A stretch of DNA of 64,000 nucleotides from Chitinophagaceae bacterium. Lineage in GTDB: Bacteria > Bacteroidota > Bacteroidia > Chitinophagales > Chitinophagaceae. Of this stretch, positions 9,101 through 17,135 are shown one piece after another. Each line of letters starts with the position of its first letter. The first letter of the stretch is position 1. The notes below the pieces were generated by a model. That model saw only the letters and a list, made by a program, of their open reading frames with translations. It was not told the origin of the DNA and did not search any database. Location: assembly GCA_019638615.1 (NCBI GenBank), contig JAHBTL010000004.1:186001-250000 (forward strand), given 5' to 3'. Made by a program: the position numbers and the translations under genes.

Positions 9101-10285
9101 TTACTTAAACGCATTTAATCCTGTTATATCCATACCCGTTATCAGCAAATGAATATCATGAGTGCCCTCGTAAGTGATCACGCTTTCAAGATTCATCATA
9201 TGCCGCATAACAGCGTATTCCCCCGTAATGCCCATTCCGCCCAGTATCTGCCTGGCGTCTCTGCATATATTGGCAGCTACTTCGCACCCGTTGCGCTTGG
9301 CCATGCTTACCTGCTGGGGAGTAGCTCTGCCTTCATTCATCAATACGCCCACACGCCAGTTCAGCAGCTGCGCTTTGGTAATTTCAGTGATCATTTCGGC
9401 CAGCTTTTTTTGCTGCAGTTGAAACCCGGCAATAGGTCGGTCGAACTGTATCCTTTCTTTGGCATACCGCAAAGCCGTGTCGTAACAATCCATTGCCGCA
9501 CCAATAACGCCCCAGGCAATTCCAAAACGGGCTTTGGTTAAACATCCTAAAGGTCCTTTCAGGCCTTTTATATCAGGAAAGATATTTTCTTTTGGAACTT
9601 TTACATTGTCAAATACCAGCTCGCCGGTAGCAGATGCCCGAAGGCTCCACTTATCGTGCGTGGTGGGAGTTGTGAACCCTTCCATACCGCGCTCTACAAT
9701 CAGCCCCCTGATATCGTCATTTTCATCTTTGGCCCATACTACCGCTACCTGGGCATAGGGCGCATTGCTGATCCACATTTTTGCTCCATTCAATATAACG
9801 TGATCCCCTGCGTCTTTGATATTGGTCAGCATGCCGGCAGGGTTAGAACCGTGATCGGGCTCGGTTAAGCCGAAACATCCCAGCCATTCGCCACTGCCTA
9901 ATTGAGGGAGGTATTTGCGGCGCTGTTCTTCCGATCCGTATTCATATATCGGGTACATTACCAGGCTGCCCTGTACCGAGGCGGTAGAACGCACACCACT
10001 GTCGCCGCGCTCCAACTCCTGCATCATCAGTCCATAACTGATATAATCCAGTCCCCCGCCGCCATATTCAGCAGGTATAGTGGGTCCAAAGCAACCCAGT
10101 TCTCCCAGTTGCTTTACAATATGACGGGGAAATTCAGCTTTTTGGGCATAGTCTTCAATAACAGGTGATATTTCTTTTTTAACGTACGATCTTACAGATT
10201 CCCTGACGAGCTTTTGTTCCTCGGTCAATAGTTCGTCTAATAAAACATAATCAGGACTGACAAACTGGTCTGTGCGGGCAGCCAT
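9101..10285 (-). CDS. Acyl-CoA dehydrogenase, glutaryl-CoA dehydrogenase type
   Basis: A 394-aa FAD flavoenzyme. Within the acyl-CoA dehydrogenase family the closest match in motifs is glutaryl-CoA dehydrogenase (oxidative decarboxylation to crotonyl-CoA in lysine and tryptophan breakdown). The substrate-binding arginine motif RSTASVQGSLVMYPI is at about 97, the FAD motif GCFGLTEPDHGS near 136, and the catalytic base glutamate in TYEGTHDIH near 377. These positions correspond to Arg94 and Glu370 of the human enzyme. No other lysine-catabolism genes are adjacent. Substrate assignment comes from motif similarity alone. Confidence 0.85.
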   Translation of the reverse strand: MAARTDQFVSPDYVLLDELLTEEQKLVRESVRSYVKKEISPVIEDYAQKAEFPRHIVKQLGELGCFGPTIPAEYGGGGLDYISYGLMMQELERGDSGVRSTASVQGSLVMYPIYEYGSEEQRRKYLPQLGSGEWLGCFGLTEPDHGSNPAGMLTNIKDAGDHVILNGAKMWISNAPYAQVAVVWAKDENDDIRGLIVERGMEGFTTPTTHDKWSLRASATGELVFDNVKVPKENIFPDIKGLKGPLGCLTKARFGIAWGVIGAAMDCYDTALRYAKERIQFDRPIAGFQLQQKKLAEMITEITKAQLLNWRVGVLMNEGRATPQQVSMAKRNGCEVAANICRDARQILGGMGITGEYAVMRHMMNLESVITYEGTHDIHLLITGMDITGLNAFK

Positions 10286-10350
10286 AACTATAATATTGTT
10301 TTGATATGATAGCTAAGGTAGGAGAAATAGCGCTATTGTTGCTTCTTTCC

Positions 10351-11367
10351 TTATTTAAAGTAAATTTCCGTTGCGCCATATCCAAAAGAAGGATGGTATT
10401 GATTTACGAAAGATTTTACTTCTTTTTTATGCTGCAGTATATCGTGAATTTCCTCCCTGAGTTTACCTGTTCCAACTCCGTGTACTACGATAAGCATGTG
10501 CTGCTGGTGCAGCAGGGCAAGATCATAAAATTTTTCAAAGGTTGTTAGCTGCAGGTCAAGCTTTTCGGCATTGCTCATTTGTTGCCAGCGATCGCTCAGC
10601 TTTTCAATATGCAGATCCACTACGGTACGTGCAGCGGAATGTTCCGGTTGTTTTGCGTGTGACCCGTTGTATATCCTGTAGCCGGCATTTGATAATTTAT
10701 CCAGGTCAGGCTTATCCTCCTTTACTTTGCCGGGATATGTTTCAAACAGGGGATAGTAAAAAGAAGCCTCCTGCTTCAGCCGCATTTCTTCTATTCGTTT
10801 AAATACCTGTTTGGCTTTAGGCTTAAAAGTTACTTCGTAATAGTCGGCTTTGTTCTTTTGAGGAGGCATTAACGAAAATTCAAACCAGAATTTGGGCGAA
10901 TCATTCAGTCCTTCGAAAGGAATATCATGCAGGTAAAAATCATTAAGCGGCTGGATGGTATTTTTAAGCTCAAAATCGTCCGCGCCGTTATATGAAAGCC
11001 GGTAGGTGAACCGGAAGGTATTTTCGGTTTGATTAACCAGGTAAAGCCTGAATTTTTCCACAATATCGTCATCAAAAACATCCTTGTCGAATACCGGCAA
11101 AAAGGATAGCCAAACGCCTTCGCCTACTTTGTATTTAGCAGCTCCTTTTTCTTTTTTTATCGTATCAATAAACTGCTTCGGTTGCTTAACCTCGACATTC
11201 TTTTGAGAGAATCTTTTAAAATAAGGGAAATCGATCTGGTCGGTATACACAGGGAATTTCACCCCGTTTACATTTACCATTACCATTTTGTCATTGATGA
11301 TGTCAAGTATTTCTCCCTCTTCATCCGAGTGAAGCAACAAAATTCTATCCCCGATCTGGTATTTCAT
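10351..11367 (-). CDS. DUF2027 protein with C-terminal Smr domain
   Basis: A 338-aa cytosolic protein. The N-terminal 60 residues form a small barrel-like segment (GDRILLLHSDEEGEILDI), the middle is the DUF2027 beta-sandwich, and residues about 250-338 are a Smr domain (VDLHIEKL, then LIVVHGVGTGKLREEI), as found at the end of MutS2. Smr domains are nucleases in MutS2-type proteins, and some act on stalled ribosomes. This N-terminal combination is characteristic of Bacteroidota and its function is unknown. It is a single gene. Confidence 0.8.
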   Translation of the reverse strand: MKYQIGDRILLLHSDEEGEILDIINDKMVMVNVNGVKFPVYTDQIDFPYFKRFSQKNVEVKQPKQFIDTIKKEKGAAKYKVGEGVWLSFLPVFDKDVFDDDIVEKFRLYLVNQTENTFRFTYRLSYNGADDFELKNTIQPLNDFYLHDIPFEGLNDSPKFWFEFSLMPPQKNKADYYEVTFKPKAKQVFKRIEEMRLKQEASFYYPLFETYPGKVKEDKPDLDKLSNAGYRIYNGSHAKQPEHSAARTVVDLHIEKLSDRWQQMSNAEKLDLQLTTFEKFYDLALLHQQHMLIVVHGVGTGKLREEIHDILQHKKEVKSFVNQYHPSFGYGATEIYFK

Positions 11368-11419
11368 GATTTTGCAAAATTACGGAACCGCGTATAAAAT
11401 TGCTTTCCGGGAACATTTC

Positions 11420-11449
11420 AAATTAGCAAAGCAGGTGTGCCGCAAAAAA
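11420..11449 (+). repeat. Dispersed repeat AAATTAGCAAAGCAGG, copy 1
   Basis: The block AATTAGCAAAGCAGG followed by GTGTGCCGCAAAA recurs on the minus strand at 50,953-50,983 and, more diverged, on the plus strand at 55,026-55,054. All three copies are intergenic, and two of them (here and at 55,026) are followed by a GCCGCAGAT-type hairpin. Confidence 0.65.
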
Positions 11450-11459
11450 TGGGATTTTA

Positions 11460-11503
11460 GCCGCAGATACGCAGATTTAATCTGCCCATCTGCGGCAATT
11501 TTT
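11460..11503 (+). terminator. Nested hairpin with T-tract
   Basis: Perfect stem GCCGCAGAT/ATCTGCGGC (11460-11468 with 11488-11496) plus an inner GCAGATT/AATCTGC pair, followed by AATTTTTAT. It could end transcription, but no plus-strand gene lies upstream; with the GCCGCAGAT block repeated at 55,080 it is more likely part of a dispersed repeat that also acts as an insulator ahead of the small gene at 11,588. Confidence 0.5.
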
Positions 11504-11587
11504 ATATTGGGTATATATAAAGCCGGTATTCTATAACTTTATGTTGCGTAGCCACTGTTTCAGCAGCCGGCGTTAAATAGTTATTGT

Positions 11588-11755
11588 ATGGGCGTTTGGC
11601 GTCAAATCGCAGAATATCTGTATATTAAAAAGAAGGATCCTTCAAGACAGGATACCACCTCGGTTAAATACATGCATGGTATCAACCGCATTTCATTGCT
11701 GCTTTTTTTATTTGCCGTTATTGTTATGATGGTACGCCTTGTAAAAAGTTGCTGA
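11588..11755 (+). CDS. Small single-pass membrane protein (DUF6728-like)
   Basis: A 55-aa ORF from ATG to TGA. The N-terminal half is basic (WRQIAEYLYIKKKDPSR), followed by YMHGINRIS and one hydrophobic helix (about residues 36-52) with a short basic tail. The WRQIAEYLYI, KKDP and MHGINRIS blocks resemble a small family I recall from Chitinophagaceae (DUF6728 type); this is from memory and not checked. Its last 32 bases overlap the 3' end of the convergent lpxB gene. The protein has no known function. Confidence 0.65.
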   Translation: MGVWRQIAEYLYIKKKDPSRQDTTSVKYMHGINRISLLLFLFAVIVMMVRLVKSC

Positions 11756-12842
11756 TCGCTTTTGCCGCGTTCGCCGAAGCATGACCGCCCTGGCTGAGCA
11801 AATTCCGCAGGCTGGTATAATCCGCTTTTATTTGTGCAATGCGTTCCTGATTGGTAAGTATGTCTGTCAATTCCTTTTTTAAATTATCAACAGTCAGATC
11901 GTGCTGTATCAGCTCCTTTACTACGGGTTTATCCATAATAAGATTAACAAGGGAAATGTATTTTATCCTGATAACCCTTTTGGCAATTTCGTACGACAAG
12001 CTGCTGCCCTTGTAACAAACTACTTCCGGCACGCCGAACAAAGCCGTTTCCAGGGTGGCCGTTCCTGAGGTAACCAGGGCAGCTTTTGCCTGCATAAGAA
12101 GGTTATAGGTTTTGCCCGCAACACTTTTTACATTGGTATAATTGCTCAGCAGCTCATCGTAAAAAGCATCTTCCTGCCCCGGGGCTTTGGCTACTACAAA
12201 TTCATATTCAGGGAAGTGGCGACTTACATCAAGCATCACGGGCAGCTTTTTTAATATTTCCTGCTTACGGCTCCCGGGTAGCAGCGCGATCATATCTTTA
12301 CCCTTTGTGTCTATATGCTGAACTGTCTTGTTTTGCCAGGCATCTACCACTTCTACCAGGGGGTGACCAACATATTCTGCTTCAAAATGCCATTTTCTGT
12401 AGAAATCTTTTTCAAAAGGAAGGATCACCAGCATTTTATCAACGCAGGCTTTGATCGTTTTTACACGATTTTCTTTCCACGCCCATACCTGCGGAGAAAT
12501 GTAGTACACAATTTTTAGTCCCTGCCGCTTTGCCCATTTGGCTATGCGTAAATTAAAGCCGGGATAATCAATAAGAATTAAAACGTCAGGTTGAAATTGC
12601 AGTATATCCTGCTTGCAAAAAGCAAGATTGCGAAAAATGATACGCAGGTTTTTTACTACTTCCACAAAACCCATGAAAGCAAGATCCCGGTAATGCTTTA
12701 CAATGGCAGCGCCGGCTGCTTCCATCATGTCTCCTCCCCAGGCACGTACATCAGCCCGGGCATCCAGTTTTTTTAATTCAGTTATCAGGTTCGACCCATG
12801 CAGATCACCGGAGGCTTCGCCGGCTATGATATAGTATTTCAC
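11724..12842 (-). CDS. lpxB: Lipid-A-disaccharide synthase
   Basis: A 372-aa GT19 glycosyltransferase that joins UDP-2,3-diacylglucosamine to lipid X during lipid A synthesis at the inner membrane. Family motifs: IIAGEASGDLHGSNL at the start, WGGDMMEAAG near 35, the PGFNLRIAKWAK block near 95, PQVWAWKENRV near 118 and LLPGSRKQEI near 190, with the donor-site stretch SGTATLETALFGVPEVV near 260. Length is normal. It follows surE and a membrane protein on the same strand, an arrangement suggesting a shared envelope-related transcript. Confidence 0.95.
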   Translation of the reverse strand: MKYYIIAGEASGDLHGSNLITELKKLDARADVRAWGGDMMEAAGAAIVKHYRDLAFMGFVEVVKNLRIIFRNLAFCKQDILQFQPDVLILIDYPGFNLRIAKWAKRQGLKIVYYISPQVWAWKENRVKTIKACVDKMLVILPFEKDFYRKWHFEAEYVGHPLVEVVDAWQNKTVQHIDTKGKDMIALLPGSRKQEILKKLPVMLDVSRHFPEYEFVVAKAPGQEDAFYDELLSNYTNVKSVAGKTYNLLMQAKAALVTSGTATLETALFGVPEVVCYKGSSLSYEIAKRVIRIKYISLVNLIMDKPVVKELIQHDLTVDNLKKELTDILTNQERIAQIKADYTSLRNLLSQGGHASANAAKAISNFLQGVPS

Positions 12843-12948
12843 GCCTGAAAATTAGGACAGAAAAAATTAAAGATGCGTATTTGACAAAAGTGTTTTTCGT
12901 TTTTCGGAATGCGGCGCTCTTTTACAGCGAATGGGTATACAAAAGGAA

Positions 12949-13248
12949 CTACAGCGAAAATTTAAACAGCAGGGCTCCCAGGGCGTATACCAGCGTGGTT
13001 ATAAAAATCCCTCTCGCCGTTTTATCTTTCCGCAAATTGATATATACGGTAAACAATAAAATATTTAAAAACAGGCAGGGTATGGTAATGGCAGTAATGA
13101 GCCGTTTGTTTGTTCTTAAGGCATCCATCATATCACCCATGGAAAAAAGGGGGTAAAATTTGATAAAATAATAAATAACAACACTTAAAGCAGGTGTGAG
13201 CAATCCAAGTATCAGTCCCAGTTGAATATTGTCCTTTTTAAAAATCAC
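12949..13248 (-). CDS. Three-helix membrane protein between surE and lpxB
   Basis: A 99-aa protein with three predicted membrane helices (about 10-35, 53-70 and 80-97). Its ATG overlaps the surE stop by four bases, so the two are translationally coupled. A small membrane protein at this place is common in Bacteroidota, but I do not recognise a named family. A role in envelope biogenesis is suggested only by the neighbours. Confidence 0.7.
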   Translation of the reverse strand: MIFKKDNIQLGLILGLLTPALSVVIYYFIKFYPLFSMGDMMDALRTNKRLITAITIPCLFLNILLFTVYINLRKDKTARGIFITTLVYALGALLFKFSL

Positions 13249-14033
13249 TGTTTAAATATTTTTTCAAGTTTGCTTTTTAAAATGTAGTTGGTCAAATCAA
13301 ATTGTACAGGCACTACGCTTACATAGTTATTCGAAAGCGCCCATACATCGGTGTCTTTTCCTTTGTCAAAATTTACAAAAGCGCCTGTTAGCCAGAAATA
13401 TTTTTTTCCTGCAGGATCTTTTCTTTCATCAAAGTCCTCTTCGTATTTGGCATATGCCTGCCTGCATACTTTTATACCTTTTATAAGCGACTCTTCAACG
13501 GGGGGAAAGTTAACATTCAGGCAAAGGTGTTTATCGGCTTTTCTTTTCAGAACCTGTTCCACTATGATCCTGGCATATTTTTTCGAGGCCGAAAAGTCTG
13601 CTTCCATGCTGTAATCAAGCAAAGAAAATCCGATTGAAGGAATATTTTCTATCGACGCTTCTATAGCAGCGCTCATAGTGCCTGAATAAATTACGTTGAT
13701 GGAATGGTTGGCTCCGTGGTTGATGCCGCTGATGCAAATATCAGGCTTTCGGTGAAGTATTTTATCTACAGCCAGCTTAACGCAATCTACAGGGGTACCG
13801 TTGCAGCTCCAGGCTTCTATTCCTTCGGCCATGTGCACCTGGTGCAAACGCAGGGGAGAACCGATGGTGATAGCATGTCCCATACCGGACTGCGGTTTAT
13901 CGGGCGCCACTACTACTATTTTACCCAATCCCTGTACAGATTGAACAAGGTTATATATACCGGGAGCCATTACGCCATCGTCATTGGTAACTAAAATAAC
14001 GGGGTCTTCTTTTTTGCTTTTTGCTTTGGCCAT
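13245..14033 (-). CDS. surE: 5'/3'-nucleotidase SurE
   Basis: A 262-aa metal-dependent phosphatase that removes phosphate from nucleoside 5'- or 3'-monophosphates. The active-site stretch VTNDDGVMAPGI begins at residue 14 and carries the metal-binding DD pair. APDKPQSGMGHAIT near 42 and the SGINHGANHSINVIYSGT block near 100 (metal-binding Asn) complete the site. It is the first gene of a surE, membrane protein, lpxB group. Confidence 0.93.
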   Translation of the reverse strand: MAKAKSKKEDPVILVTNDDGVMAPGIYNLVQSVQGLGKIVVVAPDKPQSGMGHAITIGSPLRLHQVHMAEGIEAWSCNGTPVDCVKLAVDKILHRKPDICISGINHGANHSINVIYSGTMSAAIEASIENIPSIGFSLLDYSMEADFSASKKYARIIVEQVLKRKADKHLCLNVNFPPVEESLIKGIKVCRQAYAKYEEDFDERKDPAGKKYFWLTGAFVNFDKGKDTDVWALSNNYVSVVPVQFDLTNYILKSKLEKIFKQ

Positions 14034-14176
14034 TCAACAATTCAATGGGTTTAAAAATGTAAAAATGATGATTATTTGGCTGTCGCCCAAATTGATATAA
14101 GGGAGATCAATCCTGCTTGTTCGTACAGGTAATTCCCCTGTACCCGGGTACCGGGCTTAAAAAAAATGCTAAAAAA

Positions 14177-14223
14177 TTTTGTTGTAACTAATACAGTTAG
14201 TATTTTGCGGCTAAAATTATTAG
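14177..14223 (+). promoter_or_regulatory. Promoter with two CTAA-N5-TTAG operator copies for the LexA-like gene
   Basis: TTG at 14182-14184 and TATTTTG at 14201-14207 form a near-consensus promoter. The dyad ACTAA-N5-TTAGT lies at 14187-14201, between the two boxes. A second copy, CTAA-N5-TTAG, lies at 14211-14223 and ends one base before the ATG, covering the expected transcription start. The copies begin 23 bases apart. Their position fits autorepression by the downstream regulator; that is inference from layout. Confidence 0.6.
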
Positions 14224-14224
14224 T

Positions 14225-14980
14225 ATGTCTCAGTCTATTGCCGGTCAGAACCTTAAATATCTGCGTAAGCTGCGTGGATGGACACAGGAAGAATTTGCCA
14301 ATAAATTAGGTATCAAGCGTTCGTTGGTAGGAGCTTATGAAGAGGAGAGGGCTGATCCGCGCATAGATGTACTTGAGAAGCTGGCGGATATGTTCAAGCT
14401 TACGCTGGATGACCTGCTGAGAAAAGACATCAGCGAATCCAAAGGAAATTACCTTGCCAGGAGAAGGCAGCAAAAATTAATAGCTGAAAGCAATCTCATT
14501 CATTTTGTGCCGGTAAAGGCGGCGGCAGGCTATCTTGCCGGCTATGCAGATACAGAGTTTATTGATGAGCTCAACACCTTTACACTCCCAATGCTTACAG
14601 GCGGCAATTATCGCGCGTTCGAAATTGTAGGGGATAGTATGTTACCTACTCCGAGCGGATCTATAATAGTTGGTGAAAAAGTAAGCACGCTTGATGAGGC
14701 CAAGAGCAGCCAGGCGTTCATCGTGGTATCGCGCAATGAAGGAATTGTATATAAAAGACTGGAAAAAAGCAACAGGAACAAATCCAAAATAACACTTGTA
14801 AGTGATAATCCTTCTTATCAGCCTTACCAGGTAAATTCAGAAGATATACTGGAACTGTGGCAGGCACAAATGGTGATCAGTAAGGTTGCCAGCCAGCAGC
14901 GCTGGGATGTAAACCAGCTCGCTTCTTTAGTAAATAACCTCCAGGAACAGGTAAGCGTTTTAAAGAAAAAATACAATTAA
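14225..14980 (+). CDS. XRE-type repressor with LexA-like S24 self-cleavage domain
   Basis: A 251-aa regulator. Residues 7-62 are a Cro/CI helix-turn-helix (LRKLRGWTQEEFANKLG, then SLVGAYEEERADPRI). Residues about 90-230 are an S24 peptidase-like domain with Ser138 in GDSM and Lys177 in VYKRLEK, spaced as in LexA (119/156). A canonical Ala101-Gly102 cleavage site lies in PVKAAAGY. The C-terminus (about 230-251) is a short coiled coil. All parts needed for RecA-stimulated or stress-triggered self-cleavage are present. It has its own promoter with two operator copies, and no phage genes lie around it, so a chromosomal stress regulator is more likely than a prophage repressor. Confidence 0.85.
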   Translation: MSQSIAGQNLKYLRKLRGWTQEEFANKLGIKRSLVGAYEEERADPRIDVLEKLADMFKLTLDDLLRKDISESKGNYLARRRQQKLIAESNLIHFVPVKAAAGYLAGYADTEFIDELNTFTLPMLTGGNYRAFEIVGDSMLPTPSGSIIVGEKVSTLDEAKSSQAFIVVSRNEGIVYKRLEKSNRNKSKITLVSDNPSYQPYQVNSEDILELWQAQMVISKVASQQRWDVNQLASLVNNLQEQVSVLKKKYN

Positions 14981-15078
14981 CGCTATTCGTTTGTTATTAT
15001 ATTTAGAGAACAGCTACTCACTCCACAGGCTGCTACAATGCCCGTCGCGGTAAATGGAAGATGTACCTTTATTGTACA

Positions 15079-15086
15079 TAACTTTG
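15079..15086 (+). promoter_or_regulatory. -7 box for the DUF488 gene
   Basis: TAACTTTG is an exact match to TAnnTTTG, 25 bases before the ATG at 15,112. No TTG is seen at the -33 distance. Confidence 0.45.
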
Positions 15087-15111
15087 TGATAGGGTTGTAT
15101 TAATTGATGCT

Positions 15112-15660
15112 ATGAGTTTACCCGGTAAAAATATCATCTATACCATCGGCCATTCCACCCATAGCCAGGATGAGTTTCTTGCCATGCTGGCATCGTTTGA
15201 GATCAAAATGTTGGTGGATATACGGCGTTTTCCGGGCTCAAACAAATATCCCTGGTTTAACAAAGAACATATAGAGGCGGCAGTAAAAAAGAACGGAATC
15301 AATTATATGCACCTGGAAGAGTTGGGAGGGAGAAGAAAAGTACAGCCCCATTCAAAAAATAATAAATGGCAGAACAACGCTTTCCGCGGCTATGCGGATT
15401 ATATGGAAACACAGGATTTTAAAAAGGCAGCAGCCAGGCTCGAAGCCATTGCTTTACAACAGATTACCGCTTACATGTGTGCTGAAGCGGTATGGTGGCG
15501 TTGTCATCGTTCTATGGTGTCTGATTATTTAAAGGCAAAGGGCTGGACCGTTTTGCATATTATGGCTGCCGGCAAAGCAGAGGAGCATCCTTATACTTCA
15601 CCGGCACGGGTAGTGGGTAATGATGTTGTTTATTATGATGAAGATTTGTTTACCCGGTAA
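15112..15660 (+). CDS. DUF488 domain protein
   Basis: A 182-aa cytosolic protein of the DUF488 family: IYTIGHSTHSQDEFLAML at the start, LVDIRRFPGSNKYPWFN near 37, YMHLEELGG near 65, and MCAEAVWWRCHRSMVSDYL near 125, which carries the conserved CAE and CHR residues. The biochemical role is unknown; the conserved Cys/His/Arg set suggests a metal or nucleic-acid binding site. The next gene starts 10 bases downstream, so they share a transcript. Confidence 0.85.
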   Translation: MSLPGKNIIYTIGHSTHSQDEFLAMLASFEIKMLVDIRRFPGSNKYPWFNKEHIEAAVKKNGINYMHLEELGGRRKVQPHSKNNKWQNNAFRGYADYMETQDFKKAAARLEAIALQQITAYMCAEAVWWRCHRSMVSDYLKAKGWTVLHIMAAGKAEEHPYTSPARVVGNDVVYYDEDLFTR

Positions 15661-15670
15661 AAATTTTATT

Positions 15671-15880
15671 ATGGCAGCAAAGTTCAAAGTAGGAGATAAG
15701 GTTAGCTGGAATTCTGAAGCGGGAAGGGTTTCGGGCACGATCATAAAAATTCATACAAGCGACTTCAATTACAAAGGGTATACCCATTACGCTACCAAAG
15801 ACGATCCGCAATACGAAATCAAAAGCAGTAAAACCGATCATGTTGCAGCACACAAAGGATCTGCGCTTACTAAACTTTAA
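15671..15880 (+). CDS. Tudor-like HVA1/DUF2945 small protein
   Basis: A 69-aa protein. The start is ATG at 15,671, chosen because the family begins with a short lead and then FKVGDKVSWNSEAGRVSGTI; an upstream in-frame ATG would lie inside the DUF488 gene. The all-beta fold and the DDPQYEIKSSKTDHVAAHKG ending match DUF2945, the hypervirulence-associated Tudor-like domain. It has no known activity. It is commonly found beside DUF488 genes, as here. Confidence 0.8.
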   Translation: MAAKFKVGDKVSWNSEAGRVSGTIIKIHTSDFNYKGYTHYATKDDPQYEIKSSKTDHVAAHKGSALTKL

Positions 15881-15920
15881 CTTTTATTGTTTTTTTTGAC
15901 CGGCAACCTGCAGTAAGCCC

Positions 15921-16457
15921 TCAGAATTTTCCTAAAAATTTTCCGCTGCTTAATGATATATTGGTGCTGTTTGTTTCATCAATGCAATAAGCATCAAATG
16001 TGCCTTCTATTTCAGAACCAGTTAGTTTGGTAATGCTATAATTCCCGTTTACAGATGTGTAGCCTTCCTGGATTGTTCCTGCATTTGAAATGCCTATTGC
16101 CAATACTGCCTGTGTATTTTCGGTATTATCATTTTCAAATTTACCGCTGATGGCGCCACTGTAATTTTGTGGTACGTAAATGGTGAGCATGGCGGTACCT
16201 ATCTGGGGCCCATTCATTTGAACAGCGGTGATAATGATCTTCGTATTGCCGGCAGTGTTTGTCCTTGAAACAAAGCCTCCTACAGTAGAATTAGATTTAA
16301 ACTCGTTCTTACCACCAAACAGATTGTTAGTCGAAAATTCGATGAAAGCATCTCCGTTTACACTATCTGTTCCTGACGCAGATTTTCTGCAGCCTGAGAA
16401 TATGAATACAACTAAGAAGCTGGATATTATTAGCCGTTTACAAATGATTAAAAACAT
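15921..16457 (-). CDS. Hypothetical lipoprotein
   Basis: A 178-aa protein with an N-terminal hydrophobic segment and a lipobox FIFSGC (cysteine at residue 22), followed by RKSAS. The rest is rich in Asn, Thr, Gly and Ser in alternating beta pattern, as in small secreted beta-sandwich lipoproteins of Bacteroidota (DUF6252-like in appearance, unchecked). No function can be assigned. Confidence 0.65.
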   Translation of the reverse strand: MFLIICKRLIISSFLVVFIFSGCRKSASGTDSVNGDAFIEFSTNNLFGGKNEFKSNSTVGGFVSRTNTAGNTKIIITAVQMNGPQIGTAMLTIYVPQNYSGAISGKFENDNTENTQAVLAIGISNAGTIQEGYTSVNGNYSITKLTGSEIEGTFDAYCIDETNSTNISLSSGKFLGKF

Positions 16458-16719
16458 TATACTTATTGATTTAAGGGGGCAAATTTATTACTTTATTTTG
16501 TTTGAAATCCATCCGTATAAAAATACCATTAAATCCTCTGCAATATCGCTCTCTGCCAGGAATTGTGCAAGGGGCGGATCATTTCAAAATCCTGTTGCTG
16601 CCTATACACATTGGCAGTATCATGCGAATAGCAGCAACGGCGCTGATTTTTTAAATAGCAGGATATTATAAAAGATTAAGCACGAATAAACACAGAATTG
16701 AATATTTTTGTGACCTGAA

Positions 16720-17022
16720 ATGAAGAAATCAATTTCAATATTATTTCTTGCTGTCTTTTCCCTTCAGTCGTTTTCGATTGATGTGCTTCAGTATATTCTT
16801 TCAAGCAATTTAAATGTGGAGGAAATACATAGCCATGATGGATCGAAAGATGGTTTGCAAAAAGGGATTAAAAAGGACAGTGTTGCTGAAACATTGCACC
16901 ATGGATTTCATCTTTATCTTACAGCGCTGAATACTGCCGGCATGCATGTGATGATGCCGGAAGCTTATATTTCCCGGCAATACTTCGAGATATCTGACCC
17001 GCCTCCCAATTGCTGCTCCTGA
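16720..17022 (+). CDS. Small exported His-rich protein with PPPNCCS tail
   Basis: A 100-aa protein starting MKKSISILFLAVF, a likely signal peptide, followed by histidine-rich stretches (EEIHSHD, LHHGFHLYL, MHVMM) and a C-terminal DPPPNCC. Small exported proteins with His and a Cys-Cys end often sit beside metal or anion transport genes in this phylum. A metal-linked role is a guess. It lies 114 bases before the SulP transporter on the same strand. Confidence 0.5.
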   Translation: MKKSISILFLAVFSLQSFSIDVLQYILSSNLNVEEIHSHDGSKDGLQKGIKKDSVAETLHHGFHLYLTALNTAGMHVMMPEAYISRQYFEISDPPPNCCS

Positions 17023-17135
17023 TATCATTTCTTGAAAGTCATTCAATTGAATGATTTCCGGTTATGCGATTGTGCCTTTGAAGTATGGACTTCTATATTG
17101 GTCTGCATTACAGGCTTCATTTACAAATAATATAT

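Noticed and set aside
14225..14980. Prophage repressor
   Set aside because: No integrase, phage structural or lysis genes lie nearby; the neighbours are ordinary chromosomal genes.
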